The notes under the pieces are model-generated. The model was not told the origin of the DNA, made no database searches, and saw only the letters and a program-made list of their open reading frames with translations. A DNA stretch of 60,892 nucleotides from assembly GCA_020061105.1 (NCBI GenBank), contig JAGUYW010000009.1, forward strand, positions 1 through 60,892, in the 5' to 3' direction. Numbering within the stretch: position 1 is the first letter of the stretch; each line of letters opens with the position of its first letter. The translations under genes and the position numbers were made by a program. Origin of the DNA: Anaerolineales bacterium (lineage in GTDB: Bacteria; Chloroflexota; Anaerolineae; Anaerolineales; UBA4823). Shown here one piece after another: positions 33,663 through 42,335 of the stretch.

Positions 33663-34427
33663 ATGGATTCTCCCATTTTACAAGCCAAAAACCTGACCAA
33701 AATCTACGGGCAAAATGTGATCTTCCAGGATATCTCGCTGGATGTCTACCGCGGCGAAACCATCGTCATCATTGGCCCTTCCGGCACCGGAAAAAGCACC
33801 CTGCTACGCTGTATGAACCTGCTCACGCCCATCGACAGCGGCAAAATTTTCTTGAACGGCAAAGAAATCACTGCCCGAGACGCCAACGAAGACAAAGTCC
33901 GCCAGCAGATCGGCATGGTTTTTCAGAACTTCCTGCTCTTCAACCACCTGACCGCCTTCGATAATGTGATGATTGGATTGAGCAAGGTCAAGAAAATGCC
34001 CAAGGCCCAAGCGCGCGAAAAAGCGCTTTACGAATTGAATCGCGTCGGCCTGAGCGATCGCGCTGACCACTACCCTGGCCAACTGTCTGGCGGGCAATTG
34101 CAGCGCGTGGGCATTGCGCGCGCCCTGGCAATGGATCCCAGCGTGATGCTCTTCGACGAACCCACCTCCGCCCTCGACCCTGAACTGATCGGCGAGGTGT
34201 TAGGCGTAATGGAAACGCTTTCGCGCGAGCATATGACCATGCTGGTGGTGACGCACGAAATGGGCTTTGCCCGAGAAGTGGCCAACCGGATCGTATTTAT
34301 GGAAAAAGGCAGCATCGTTGAGCAAGGCGCCCCCGACGACCTGTTCTACCGGCCGCAACACGAACGCACACGCGAATTCTTGTGGAAGATCACAGAACTC
34401 TACGGCAAGAAGGAAGAGAAATCATGA
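33663..34427 (+). CDS. Polar amino-acid ABC transporter ATP-binding protein (GlnQ/HisP type)
   Basis: 254 aa from the ATG at 33663 (GGAG 6 nt upstream). Walker [10 protein letters not shown]-loop MVFQNF, signature [15 protein letters not shown], Walker [15 protein letters not shown] and the His switch VVTHEMGFA are intact. It energises import of the amino acid bound by the upstream lipoprotein. Its stop overlaps the next permease start (ATGA). Confidence 0.93.
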   Translation: MDSPILQAKNLTKIYGQNVIFQDISLDVYRGETIVIIGPSGTGKSTLLRCMNLLTPIDSGKIFLNGKEITARDANEDKVRQQIGMVFQNFLLFNHLTAFDNVMIGLSKVKKMPKAQAREKALYELNRVGLSDRADHYPGQLSGGQLQRVGIARALAMDPSVMLFDEPTSALDPELIGEVLGVMETLSREHMTMLVVTHEMGFAREVANRIVFMEKGSIVEQGAPDDLFYRPQHERTREFLWKITELYGKKEEKS

Positions 34428-35104
34428 GCGATGTGCCCGAGTTTTTGATCCGTTTTTGGCCAATTTTGTTGCAAGGGGCTGGCGTTACCTTGCTCCTGAC
34501 CGTCCAGGGTTTGGCAGCCGGGCTGGTACTGGGCATGATCACCGCCCTGGGGCGCGTCTACGGCGGAAAAACCTGGCGCGGCCTGGCAATCGGTTATGTT
34601 GAACTCTTTCGCGGCACCCCATTATTGGTGCAGTTGTTCCTCATTTACTACGGCCTGCCGGGCCTGGGGATCACGCTCTCGCGAGAATGGTCGGCCTTTT
34701 TGGCGTTGGGCTTGAACTCCGGCGCTTACCAGGCCGAATACTTGCGTGGCTCGATTTTGGCGATTGGCAATGGCCAGATGATGGCCGGGCGCGCCATCGG
34801 GATGTCGAAATGGCAAACGATTCGCGAAATCATCGTACCGCAAGCCTTGCGCCTGGCAATCCCGGCCTGGGCTAACGAACCGGTGTCGCTGCTCAAATCG
34901 ACGGCGGTGGTCTTCTTGATCGCCGTACCCGAGTTGATGGCGCAGGGCAAAATCATCGCCGCCCGCACGTATAACCCGATCGGCGCTTACATGTCGGTAG
35001 CGGTGATCTACATGTTTATGGTTTTTGTATTAGATTACGGTTTGAAATTCCTGGAAAGGTACGTGCGCATTCCCGGTTTCGAAATGGAAGCCCGCAAGGC
35101 TTAA
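34424..35104 (+). CDS. Polar amino-acid ABC transporter permease 2 (HisMQ family)
   Basis: 226 aa from the ATG at 34424, set by the 4-bp overlap with the ATPase. RGTPLLVQLFLIYYGLP and GRAIGMSKWQTIREIIVPQALRL (first 20 are the EAA loop core), then NEPVSLLKSTAVVFLIAVPEL, are diagnostic. It is related to but clearly distinct from permease 1, so the importer has a heteromeric membrane core like HisQM. Confidence 0.88.
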   Translation: MSDVPEFLIRFWPILLQGAGVTLLLTVQGLAAGLVLGMITALGRVYGGKTWRGLAIGYVELFRGTPLLVQLFLIYYGLPGLGITLSREWSAFLALGLNSGAYQAEYLRGSILAIGNGQMMAGRAIGMSKWQTIREIIVPQALRLAIPAWANEPVSLLKSTAVVFLIAVPELMAQGKIIAARTYNPIGAYMSVAVIYMFMVFVLDYGLKFLERYVRIPGFEMEARKA

Positions 35105-35128
35105 TTTAGAATCGAGCCCTTGCGCAGC

Positions 35129-35353
35129 TTATTTACCGCATGTGGCGCAAGACGAGCTGCTGCAAGAAGCGCAGCTTGGCGCGCTGCTGGCAATCGCTCG
35201 GCCGCCGCTTGAAGCAAAGAAGAGCGATAGCATGCGAGAGGTATGGTCGCTGGCGCACTGCTTACAGGCAACCGGCGCATCGGAGTCTTTCATCGACCGC
35301 ATCATTTCGAAACGTTGGCCGCAATCCAGGCAGACATATTCGTAAATCGGCAT
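35129..35353 (-). CDS. FmdB family zinc-ribbon protein
   Basis: 74 aa from the ATG at 35353, set by AAGGTGAG 6 nt upstream. MPIYEYVCLDCGQRFE and CKQC form the four-Cys zinc ribbon. The tail is Ser/Cys rich (SCASCSSSSCATC), common in this family. FmdB proteins are small putative regulators of unclear role. It stands alone between convergent and divergent neighbours. Confidence 0.85.
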   Translation of the reverse strand: MPIYEYVCLDCGQRFEMMRSMKDSDAPVACKQCASDHTSRMLSLFFASSGGRAIASSAPSCASCSSSSCATCGK

Positions 35354-35507
35354 CAGCATCTCACCTTGAGTAGGGTACATGAATTCTAATCCCCCTCAGG
35401 CAGCCGGTCAAGTGGCTGGTTGGTGATTCAACCTCTGCAAGCCAAATAGGGGGCATCTCCTATACAAATACTCACCACAACCAACCTGAGCGACGGGTCA
35501 AAGCAGT

Positions 35508-35513
35508 TATAAT
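35508..35513 (+). promoter_or_regulatory. -10 element of the ROK kinase/recJ operon, leaderless arrangement
   Basis: Perfect TATAAT 7 nt before the ATG at 35521. AGGA in between is too close to the ATG to act as a Shine-Dalgarno. No clear -35. Confidence 0.6.
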
Positions 35514-35520
35514 TAGGAAC

Positions 35521-36489
35521 ATGAAAGAAATAATCGCAGTTGACATCGGCGGCACCCAGTTACGCGCCGCGCTCTATTCCGATCAAGAACTGAAACCGGT
35601 CAAACTGGCGCGCATGAGCACCCAAAAGACTCCCAAAGAAAGCGGGCCGCAAGAGCCCGTAGAACGATTGGCGCAACTGATCGAGTCGATTATCCCACCC
35701 GACAACAAGGTTGATGTGATCAGCGTGGCTGCGCCAGGTCCGGTCAACCCGTACACCGGGGTTCTGCTGGAAGCGCCTAATATCCCCGGATGGTGGGATG
35801 TGCCCTTAGCAAGCATCCTGGAAGAACGCTTTCAGGTGAAAACGCTGCTCGGCAACGACGCCAACCTGGCCGCCCTGGGCGAATGGATGTACGGCGCCGG
35901 GCGCGGCCATAAACATATGATCTACCTGACCGTCAGCACCGGCATCGGCGGCGGAATCATCGTGGATGACCGCCTGCTGCTGGGAGCGCGCGGCCTGGCT
36001 GCCGAAGTCGGCCATGTCACCGTGCTGCCAGAAGGCCCGGTCTGCGGCTGCGGGCAGCGCGGCCACCTGGAAGCCCTGGCTTCCGGAACAGCGATTGCCC
36101 GTTGGGTGACTGAACAACTGGCGCGAGGCGCTGAATCGCAGCTTTCACCCAAGCAGCTGGTAACGGCAAAGATGGTCTCAACAGCCGCCCAGGCCGGCGA
36201 CTCACTCTGCATTTCAGCCCTGGCGCAAGCCGGGTATTACCTGGGAATTGCGATCGCCAGTTTGCTGCAAACGTTCAACGCCACGGCAGTGATTATGGGC
36301 GGCGGCGTTGCACGCAGCGGCGCGCTCTTGTTCGAGCCGCTCATGGTTTCACTGAAACAACATATCATGAACAGCCATTACCTGGATGACCTGGTCATCA
36401 CCCCCGCCGCTTTCGGCGACGAGGCCGGGTTAACCGGCGCCCTGGCGCTCGGCAGAAATTATCTTAACCAGATTGCGAACTCAGATTGA
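35521..36489 (+). CDS. ROK family sugar kinase (glucokinase-like)
   Basis: 322 aa. ATP-binding DIGGT (8-12), catalytic GNDAN (Asp113), STGIGGGI and the ROK zinc site AEVGH (His165) with CGCGQRGHLE (175-184) are present. The third Cys of the usual CxCGxxGC is His182 here. It phosphorylates glucose or another hexose to the 6-phosphate, feeding the glycolytic genes found elsewhere in the window. It is the first gene of a long plus-strand run, and its stop overlaps the recJ ATG by one base. Confidence 0.85.
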   Translation: MKEIIAVDIGGTQLRAALYSDQELKPVKLARMSTQKTPKESGPQEPVERLAQLIESIIPPDNKVDVISVAAPGPVNPYTGVLLEAPNIPGWWDVPLASILEERFQVKTLLGNDANLAALGEWMYGAGRGHKHMIYLTVSTGIGGGIIVDDRLLLGARGLAAEVGHVTVLPEGPVCGCGQRGHLEALASGTAIARWVTEQLARGAESQLSPKQLVTAKMVSTAAQAGDSLCISALAQAGYYLGIAIASLLQTFNATAVIMGGGVARSGALLFEPLMVSLKQHIMNSHYLDDLVITPAAFGDEAGLTGALALGRNYLNQIANSD

Positions 36490-38219
36490 TGATCGATACT
36501 CCTAAGAAGCGCTGGATCGTCGCCGCTGATCCAATCACGCCGCAAGCCAACCAGGCTCTTCAAAACTATCCACCGATCCTCAGACAAATCCTGTTCAACC
36601 GCGGCCATGCAACCGAAGAAAGCGCCCGGCAGTTCCTATCCGCCGAAAGCCCGCCTGGCACGCAGCCGGAAAACCTGCTAGGCATGCCCGAAGCAGTGGA
36701 TCGGATTTTCTGGGCTATCCAACACAATGAACCGGTTGCGATCTATGGCGATTATGACGCCGACGGCGTCACCGCTACCGCCCTGCTAACCGAAGCCTTG
36801 CGCTCGCTGCAAGCCCAGGTGCGCGGGTATATTCCAAACCGCTTCGATGAAGGCTACGGGCTGAATACAGAAGCCCTGGATACGCTGCACAGCGAAGGGG
36901 TTCGTCTGGTGATCACCGTCGACTGCGGCATTCGCTCGCCAGAAGAGGCGCAACACGCCCAGGCGCTGGGGATGGACTTGATTATCACCGATCACCACCA
37001 CCCCGGCCCAGAAATTCCCGTCGCTCGTTCGGTCATCAACCCCAAACAACCCGGCGACCAATACCCGGATAAAAACCTGGCAGGAGTTGGCTTGGCTTAC
37101 AAACTGGCCTGCGCCCTGATGGACAAAGCCAGCCAGGAAGGCCTTCTGGAAAGAACCATTGCAGAGGCGGAGGAGTATCTCGATCTGGTCGCGCTGGGAA
37201 CGGTTGCCGATTTGGCGCCATTGGTGGGAGAAAACCGCAGCCTGGTGCGCGCCGGGTTGCGTTATATCCAACGCCCATACCGCCAGGGCGTCCTATCTTT
37301 GATCGGCGCGGCTGGTCTGACGCCCGAGCGCATCCGTTCCACCGACATTGGTTTTGCGCTCGGGCCGCGCCTGAACGCCGCTGGACGCCTGGACTCTGCC
37401 CTGGCTGCCCTGGAATTGCTGACCACCCAAGATGTCGCCACAGCCGCTCGATTGGCGCAAATGCTGGACAACCAGAACCGTGAACGCCAGCAAATCACCC
37501 GTGAAATCCAGGCCCACGCCGAACAACAGGCGCTTGCCAAAGACCCGCAGGCGCGCCTGCTCTTTGCCGTCGATGCCAGTTACAACCCGGGCGTGGTTGG
37601 GTTAGCCGCTTCTCGCCTGGTTGAGCAATACTATCGCCCGGCGATCGTCGCTCACCAGGGCGAAGAATTTACTCGCGCTTCTTGTCGCAGTATTCCGGAA
37701 TTTCACATCACCGATGCCCTCGATGAAACAGCCGAACTGCTGGTGCATCATGGCGGGCATGCCGCGGCGGCAGGATTCACCGTACGCAACCAGGATCTGC
37801 CCGAACTGATGCAGCGTTTGCATGAGATTGCCATGCGGGAACTGGGCGACCTGGACCTCAGACCCACCCTGAAAGCCGATGTGGAGGTTGCATTGCGCGA
37901 AATGCATCCTGATTTGCTGAAGATTCTCAAAGGCGTCCAGCCCACTGGCATGGGAAACCCCGAACCGGTGTTTGTGGCCCGCGATTTAAAGGTGCGCAGT
38001 AAACGCGCCGTGGGAAAAGACAGCACCCATCTAAAACTGGTGGTTACCGATGGTTGGATCACTTTCGATGCCATCGCATTTCGGTTTGGGCATCTACAAA
38101 GCGATCTGCCAGAACGCCTCGATCTGATGTTCACATTCGAGGTCAATGAATATAATGGACGCCAAACGTTACAATTAAATGTGCGCGACCTCAAAGCTGC
38201 CGGGACGCCAGATTATTAA
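36489..38219 (+). CDS. recJ: Single-stranded-DNA-specific exonuclease RecJ
   Basis: 576 aa from the ATG at 36489 (TGATG junction). DHH domain: GDYDADGV (87-94), ITVDCGIRS, TDHHHPG (168-173). DHHA1 domain: HHGGHAAAAGF near 418. The OB-like C-terminal domain follows (TLKADVEV onward). It degrades 5'-ended single strands in recombination and mismatch or base excision repair. Length and motif order match RecJ. Confidence 0.93.
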   Translation: MIDTPKKRWIVAADPITPQANQALQNYPPILRQILFNRGHATEESARQFLSAESPPGTQPENLLGMPEAVDRIFWAIQHNEPVAIYGDYDADGVTATALLTEALRSLQAQVRGYIPNRFDEGYGLNTEALDTLHSEGVRLVITVDCGIRSPEEAQHAQALGMDLIITDHHHPGPEIPVARSVINPKQPGDQYPDKNLAGVGLAYKLACALMDKASQEGLLERTIAEAEEYLDLVALGTVADLAPLVGENRSLVRAGLRYIQRPYRQGVLSLIGAAGLTPERIRSTDIGFALGPRLNAAGRLDSALAALELLTTQDVATAARLAQMLDNQNRERQQITREIQAHAEQQALAKDPQARLLFAVDASYNPGVVGLAASRLVEQYYRPAIVAHQGEEFTRASCRSIPEFHITDALDETAELLVHHGGHAAAAGFTVRNQDLPELMQRLHEIAMRELGDLDLRPTLKADVEVALREMHPDLLKILKGVQPTGMGNPEPVFVARDLKVRSKRAVGKDSTHLKLVVTDGWITFDAIAFRFGHLQSDLPERLDLMFTFEVNEYNGRQTLQLNVRDLKAAGTPDY

Positions 38220-38314
38220 TATCGCTGCGCCCGGATCAAATCTTTCCGCAAAGCGTTTATCAGCATAGAAGGGCTGCGCAGCACAGGATAGATTTGTAAA
38301 AAAGACAATTCGGT

Positions 38315-38320
38315 TATAAT
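38315..38320 (+). promoter_or_regulatory. -10 element upstream of the AAA ATPase gene
   Basis: TATAAT 50 nt before the ATG at 38371. The best -35 candidate (TTGTAA, 38294-38299) has only a 15-bp spacer. It would give a leader of about 44 nt with AGAGG before the ATG. Confidence 0.45.
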
Positions 38321-38370
38321 TTTTCAAACTTTGCAAATATGCAGAATTGGGAAAACAAGAGAGGCTACTT

Positions 38371-39717
38371 ATGGTCAATGCATTGCGTCCCAGAAAATCA
38401 ACCGGCGCTCTGAAACCACCCGGATCGGCTGAAGTTTTTTCGCCGAACCAATTATCGCGCATCGAGGACACCGGGCTTTCGGGCCTGTGGCTCCAGGACC
38501 TGGCCTTGAAAATTTTATATTTCCAGGGTTACATTTCCGGATATAAAGTAGCCGAAGAAATCGCCTTGCCATTTCCGGGAGTGGTTGACCAATTATTGGA
38601 AATTCTGAAACGCGAAAAGTTGGTCGAGATCAAGACCGCCCAAACCATCGGCCTGGGAGAAGGGTCGTATGTCTATGGCATCACCGGCCTGGGCATCCAG
38701 CGCGCCCGGGAGGCCCTGGAGCGCAGCCAGTATGCCGGGCCGGCGCCTGTGCCTTTGCACCAGTATTATCGATCGGTGCTGACCCAGAGTCGCGACCGCA
38801 ACATTGTGACCGACTCGAGTTTGCGCCAGGTACTGGCCCACCTGGTGTTGAACGAACAAATCATCGAGCGCATTGGCCCGGCAGCGAATTCTGGCACCTC
38901 GATATTTTTCTATGGCCCTCCAGGCAATGGCAAAACCAGCATTGCGCGCGCCATTGGCTCCTTGACATTGGGCGAGGCTATGTACATCCCCTATGCAATT
39001 CACATTGATGGGCAGGTGGTTAAACTGTATGATTCGGTCAATCATGAAATGATCGCTGAGGAAGCGCCTGCTACTGGAACCGGGCAATTGCGCAGCAATC
39101 GAGTTGACCCGCGCTGGATCAAAATTCGTCGCCCATTCATCGTGGTTGGCGGAGAACTGACCCTGGAAGGCTTAGACCTGGTTTTCGACCCGGTCAATAA
39201 ATTCTATGAGGCGCCATTCCAGGTGAAGGCCAATGGCGGTATCTTGTTAATCGATGACTTCGGACGGCAGTTGGTGCGCCCACGCGATTTGCTCAATCGC
39301 TGGATTGTCCCATTGGAAAATCGCATTGATTACCTCACACTGCATACCGGGCGCAAAATAGAAATGCCCTTCGATGTCCTGGTGATGTTTTCCACTAACT
39401 TGCCGCCCAAGGACCTGGTCGATGAGGCATTTTTACGCCGCCTGCGCCATAAGATTGAAATCCCCGACCCATCCTATGATGAATATCGCCAGATTTTCAA
39501 GCAGGTGGCGCAAGCCAAACGCGTCAACTATAGCGAATCAGGGTTAGCTTATCTGCTCCAGGAATGGTATATCCGGCGCGGTCGCAAGTTGCGCGCCTCT
39601 CACCCACGCGATTTATGTGACCAGATTTTAGATATTTCTCGCTATTTGAACATCGATGCCGACATGAGCACGGACTTAATCAACCGGGCAGCCGGGGCAT
39701 ATTTTGTGGATGTGTAA
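38371..39717 (+). CDS. AAA-type ATPase with N-terminal winged-helix-like region
   Basis: 448 aa from the ATG at 38371 (AGAGG 6 nt upstream). Walker A GPPGNGKTS (182-190), Walker B GILLIDDFGRQ (290-300) and a sensor-1 block FSTNLPP (340-346) identify a P-loop ATPase. Residues 45-88 look like a small DNA-binding or protein-binding winged helix. The PIRs around 200-280 (IPYAIHIDGQVVKLYDSVNH) are unlike ClpX or MoxR. I recall similar uncharacterised ATPases in Chloroflexota and a few other phyla. Partners and substrate are unknown. It begins the packed run ending with the GH3 gene. Confidence 0.7.
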   Translation: MVNALRPRKSTGALKPPGSAEVFSPNQLSRIEDTGLSGLWLQDLALKILYFQGYISGYKVAEEIALPFPGVVDQLLEILKREKLVEIKTAQTIGLGEGSYVYGITGLGIQRAREALERSQYAGPAPVPLHQYYRSVLTQSRDRNIVTDSSLRQVLAHLVLNEQIIERIGPAANSGTSIFFYGPPGNGKTSIARAIGSLTLGEAMYIPYAIHIDGQVVKLYDSVNHEMIAEEAPATGTGQLRSNRVDPRWIKIRRPFIVVGGELTLEGLDLVFDPVNKFYEAPFQVKANGGILLIDDFGRQLVRPRDLLNRWIVPLENRIDYLTLHTGRKIEMPFDVLVMFSTNLPPKDLVDEAFLRRLRHKIEIPDPSYDEYRQIFKQVAQAKRVNYSESGLAYLLQEWYIRRGRKLRASHPRDLCDQILDISRYLNIDADMSTDLINRAAGAYFVDV

Positions 39718-39719
39718 AA

Positions 39720-40532
39720 ATGACCGGTATTCAGACCAGTTTGCGGAACGAGAACTTTTTCTACCAATTTAACGCGCCCCTCATCTTTGCCCACCGCGGC
39801 GCCAGCGCCTATGCGCCCGAGAATACACTGGCGGCTTTCGAACTGGCGGTGCGACAGGGCACTGACGGCATCGAGCTGGACGCCAAGCTCAGCGCAGATG
39901 GGCAAGTGGTGGTGATCCATGATCAAACGGTGGATCGCACGACCTCGCACAGCGGAACCGTGCGCCAGTTTGACCTGGCGACATTGCGTACAATGGATGC
40001 AGGCAGTCATTTTGATGTTGCCTTTCGTGGCGAGCCAATCCCCAGCCTGGATGAAGTGCTTGAAAGCGTAGGGCAGCAAATCTTTATCAATATCGAACTG
40101 ACCAATTACGCTTCTCTGACAGACGACCTTCCAGAGCGCGCCGCTCAATTGGTCAAGCGCCACAATCTCGGCCAACGGGTGCTGTTCTCTTCATTTAACC
40201 CTATGGCTCTGCGGCGCGTTCGCCGCCAACTGCCCGACACTCCGATCAGCATGTTGGCCTTGGCGGGTGGCAAAGGCGCCCTGGCGCGCGGCTTGATGGC
40301 GCGCCTTTTGAGATGCCAGGGCTTACACCCCGACCAGGTGGACGTCAACGCTCGCCTGATCGAGCAGGCCAAGCAGAGAAGCATGAAGGTGATGGCATAC
40401 ACGGTCAATCGCGAAGAAGACATGCGCCGCCTGTTCCAACTGGGCGTGGATGGCATCTTTACCGACGACCCACCGTTGGCGCTGCAAATCTTGCAGCGCC
40501 TGGCTTCAGAAGAAAACAAGCTGGCGGCTTAG
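39720..40532 (+). CDS. Glycerophosphodiester phosphodiesterase
   Basis: 270 aa. FAHRGASAYAPENTLAAF (His25, Arg26, Glu34), GIELDAKLS (Glu52, Asp54) and VVIHDQTVDRTT (His67) form the catalytic TIM-barrel signature, and VNREEDMRRLFQLGVDGIFTD closes it. No signal peptide, so cytoplasmic. It hydrolyses glycerophosphodiesters to glycerol 3-phosphate plus alcohol, consistent with lipid turnover by the acyl hydrolases in the window. It lies 2 nt after the ATPase gene. Confidence 0.88.
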   Translation: MTGIQTSLRNENFFYQFNAPLIFAHRGASAYAPENTLAAFELAVRQGTDGIELDAKLSADGQVVVIHDQTVDRTTSHSGTVRQFDLATLRTMDAGSHFDVAFRGEPIPSLDEVLESVGQQIFINIELTNYASLTDDLPERAAQLVKRHNLGQRVLFSSFNPMALRRVRRQLPDTPISMLALAGGKGALARGLMARLLRCQGLHPDQVDVNARLIEQAKQRSMKVMAYTVNREEDMRRLFQLGVDGIFTDDPPLALQILQRLASEENKLAA

Positions 40533-40545
40533 CACAAGGGTAGCG

Positions 40546-41496
40546 ATGATCCCATACACCTGGATTCTCGAAGCGCAAGAACGTCTGGCAGAGCATATTC
40601 GTTGCACGCCGTTGACCTATGATGCAGAGCTGGATCTCTACATAAAATGGGAAAACCAACAGGTCACCGGTTCCTTCAAAGCCCGCGGAGCGCTGAATAA
40701 AGTGTTGGCCTTGCAGGATTGGGAGCGACAACGCGGCCTGGTGGCCGCCTCAGCTGGCAACCACGGTCAAGGGCTGGCATTGGCTGGACAGCTATGCGAA
40801 GCGCCCGTGATCATTTTTGCCTCCGAACACGCTTCGCCTACCAAGATCGCCGCCATGCAAGCCATGGGCGCCGAGGTGCGCCTGGTTCCTGGCGGGTATG
40901 GCGAAGCCGAAGCGGCCGGATTGGCGTACGCCAGCCAACACCAGGCCACCTGGGTTTCACCCTATAACGACGGTCAGGTGATTGCCGGACAGGGCAGCCT
41001 GGGCCTGGAAACGCTCAAGCAGCTTCCCGACCTGCCGCAAGCTGCCTGGGTGGTACCCGTGGGGGGCGGCGGTCTGATTTCGGGGATTGGCGCGGCGATC
41101 AGAAGCGGCGCACAAACCGATCATCGCTTGATCGGCGTGCAATCTGAGGCTTCGCCTTTTATGCATGCTCTGTTCCACCTTGGCAGCCAGGCAGAGGTGG
41201 TCGAACTGACCAGCCTGGCAGACGGCCTTTCTGGACCAGTAGAGCATGGCTCTTTGACAATCCCGATGACGCGCCAGATGGCCGACGATGTACGCCTGGT
41301 CAGCGAGAGCGAGATTGCCCAGGCCATGCACTACTCCTGGCAGCGCTATCAAGAACGCATCGAAGGCTCGGCAGCCACCGCCCTGGCAGCCGTACTGACA
41401 GGCAAAGTTCCCGAGCGACCGGCAGTGGTCATCATTTCTGGCGGGAATATCCAAACCCGCAGCGATGGCGCGCCATGGATTGATTTGACGGAATGA
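40546..41496 (+). CDS. Threonine dehydratase-like PLP enzyme
   Basis: 316 aa from the ATG at 40546 (AAGGG 5 nt upstream). The PLP-Lys motif is GSFKARGA, the Asn loop SAGNHGQG, and the phosphate-binding loop GGGGLISG. The short length without a C-terminal ACT domain fits catabolic threonine/serine dehydratase or serine racemase-like enzymes. It deaminates Thr to 2-oxobutyrate or Ser to pyruvate. It overlaps the CoA-transferase subunit start (ATGA-type), which suggests the oxoacid or acyl-CoA product is used next. Confidence 0.83.
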   Translation: MIPYTWILEAQERLAEHIRCTPLTYDAELDLYIKWENQQVTGSFKARGALNKVLALQDWERQRGLVAASAGNHGQGLALAGQLCEAPVIIFASEHASPTKIAAMQAMGAEVRLVPGGYGEAEAAGLAYASQHQATWVSPYNDGQVIAGQGSLGLETLKQLPDLPQAAWVVPVGGGGLISGIGAAIRSGAQTDHRLIGVQSEASPFMHALFHLGSQAEVVELTSLADGLSGPVEHGSLTIPMTRQMADDVRLVSESEIAQAMHYSWQRYQERIEGSAATALAAVLTGKVPERPAVVIISGGNIQTRSDGAPWIDLTE

Positions 41497-42335
41497 TGAA
41501 TTTTACTTACGACGATTTGATGGTAGTGTGCATATCCCGGCATATCCAGGACGGTGAGATTGTGGCGCAAGGCCTGGCAACTCCGCTGGTAGCGGCCGGT
41601 TATCTACTGGCGCGCCACACGCACGCCCCCAACCTGTATTTCACCTCCGCCATTGGACAGGGCATCTGCCGCTTGCCAGCTCCATTAGGCCTGACACGCG
41701 TCGAGAGTTTGTGGCTGGATCAATCGTTAATCACCGTTGGTTTTGTGCGAGCCGCGGCGGACATGCTGCCACGCCTGCGCCCCAAAGAATTTTTCCGCCC
41801 GGCGCAGGTCGACCCATTTGGCAACTTTAACAATATCGCCATCGGGCAGGATTACCAAAAACCGCGCTTACGTTTGCCCGGTTCGGGTGGCATCCCCGAT
41901 GTAACCACTTTCTTCCATAAAATCTGCTTATACGTGCCTCGCCACTCTCGCCTGACGTTCACTCCGAAACTGGATTTTATCTCCGGAATGGGTCATCAGG
42001 CTGACCGGCGGCGCGGTGCTGGGGCCAATTTCTTGGTCAGCGATATGGGAGTGTTCGACTTCCAGGGCGGCGCGCCAGATCAACCTTGTCTACGCCTGGT
42101 CAGTTATCACCCTGGCGTGACGCCAGAAAGAATCCAGGCCAAAACCGGTTTCGAGCTGGAACTGGCTGACGGTGTACACGAAACTCCGCCACCCAGCTCT
42201 GAAGAATTACGCCTGCTTTACGAAGTAATCGATCCGCTCGGCATCCGTCGCCTGGAATCGCTCAGCGGCTCTGAACGGCGCAAATTATTGCATGAAATTA
42301 TTGCCAACGAAGCCCAGGAAGAGGTAGCCCGGTGA
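41493..42335 (+). CDS. CoA-transferase beta-subunit family protein (glutaconate CoA-transferase B/IpdB-like)
   Basis: 280 aa. YDDLMVVCISRHIQDGEIVAQG opens the domain (first 20 residues only partly conserved), then LGLTRVE, SGGIPDVTTF, LTFTPKLDFISG and DMGVFDF match subunit B of class I CoA-transferases. The alpha subunit, normally the preceding gene, is absent: the neighbour upstream is a PLP enzyme. Either the partner lies elsewhere or the protein acts alone, as some ring-cleaving IpdB-like hydrolases act only as heteromers. It is coupled to both neighbours by 4-bp overlaps. Confidence 0.7.
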   Translation: MMNFTYDDLMVVCISRHIQDGEIVAQGLATPLVAAGYLLARHTHAPNLYFTSAIGQGICRLPAPLGLTRVESLWLDQSLITVGFVRAAADMLPRLRPKEFFRPAQVDPFGNFNNIAIGQDYQKPRLRLPGSGGIPDVTTFFHKICLYVPRHSRLTFTPKLDFISGMGHQADRRRGAGANFLVSDMGVFDFQGGAPDQPCLRLVSYHPGVTPERIQAKTGFELELADGVHETPPPSSEELRLLYEVIDPLGIRRLESLSGSERRKLLHEIIANEAQEEVAR

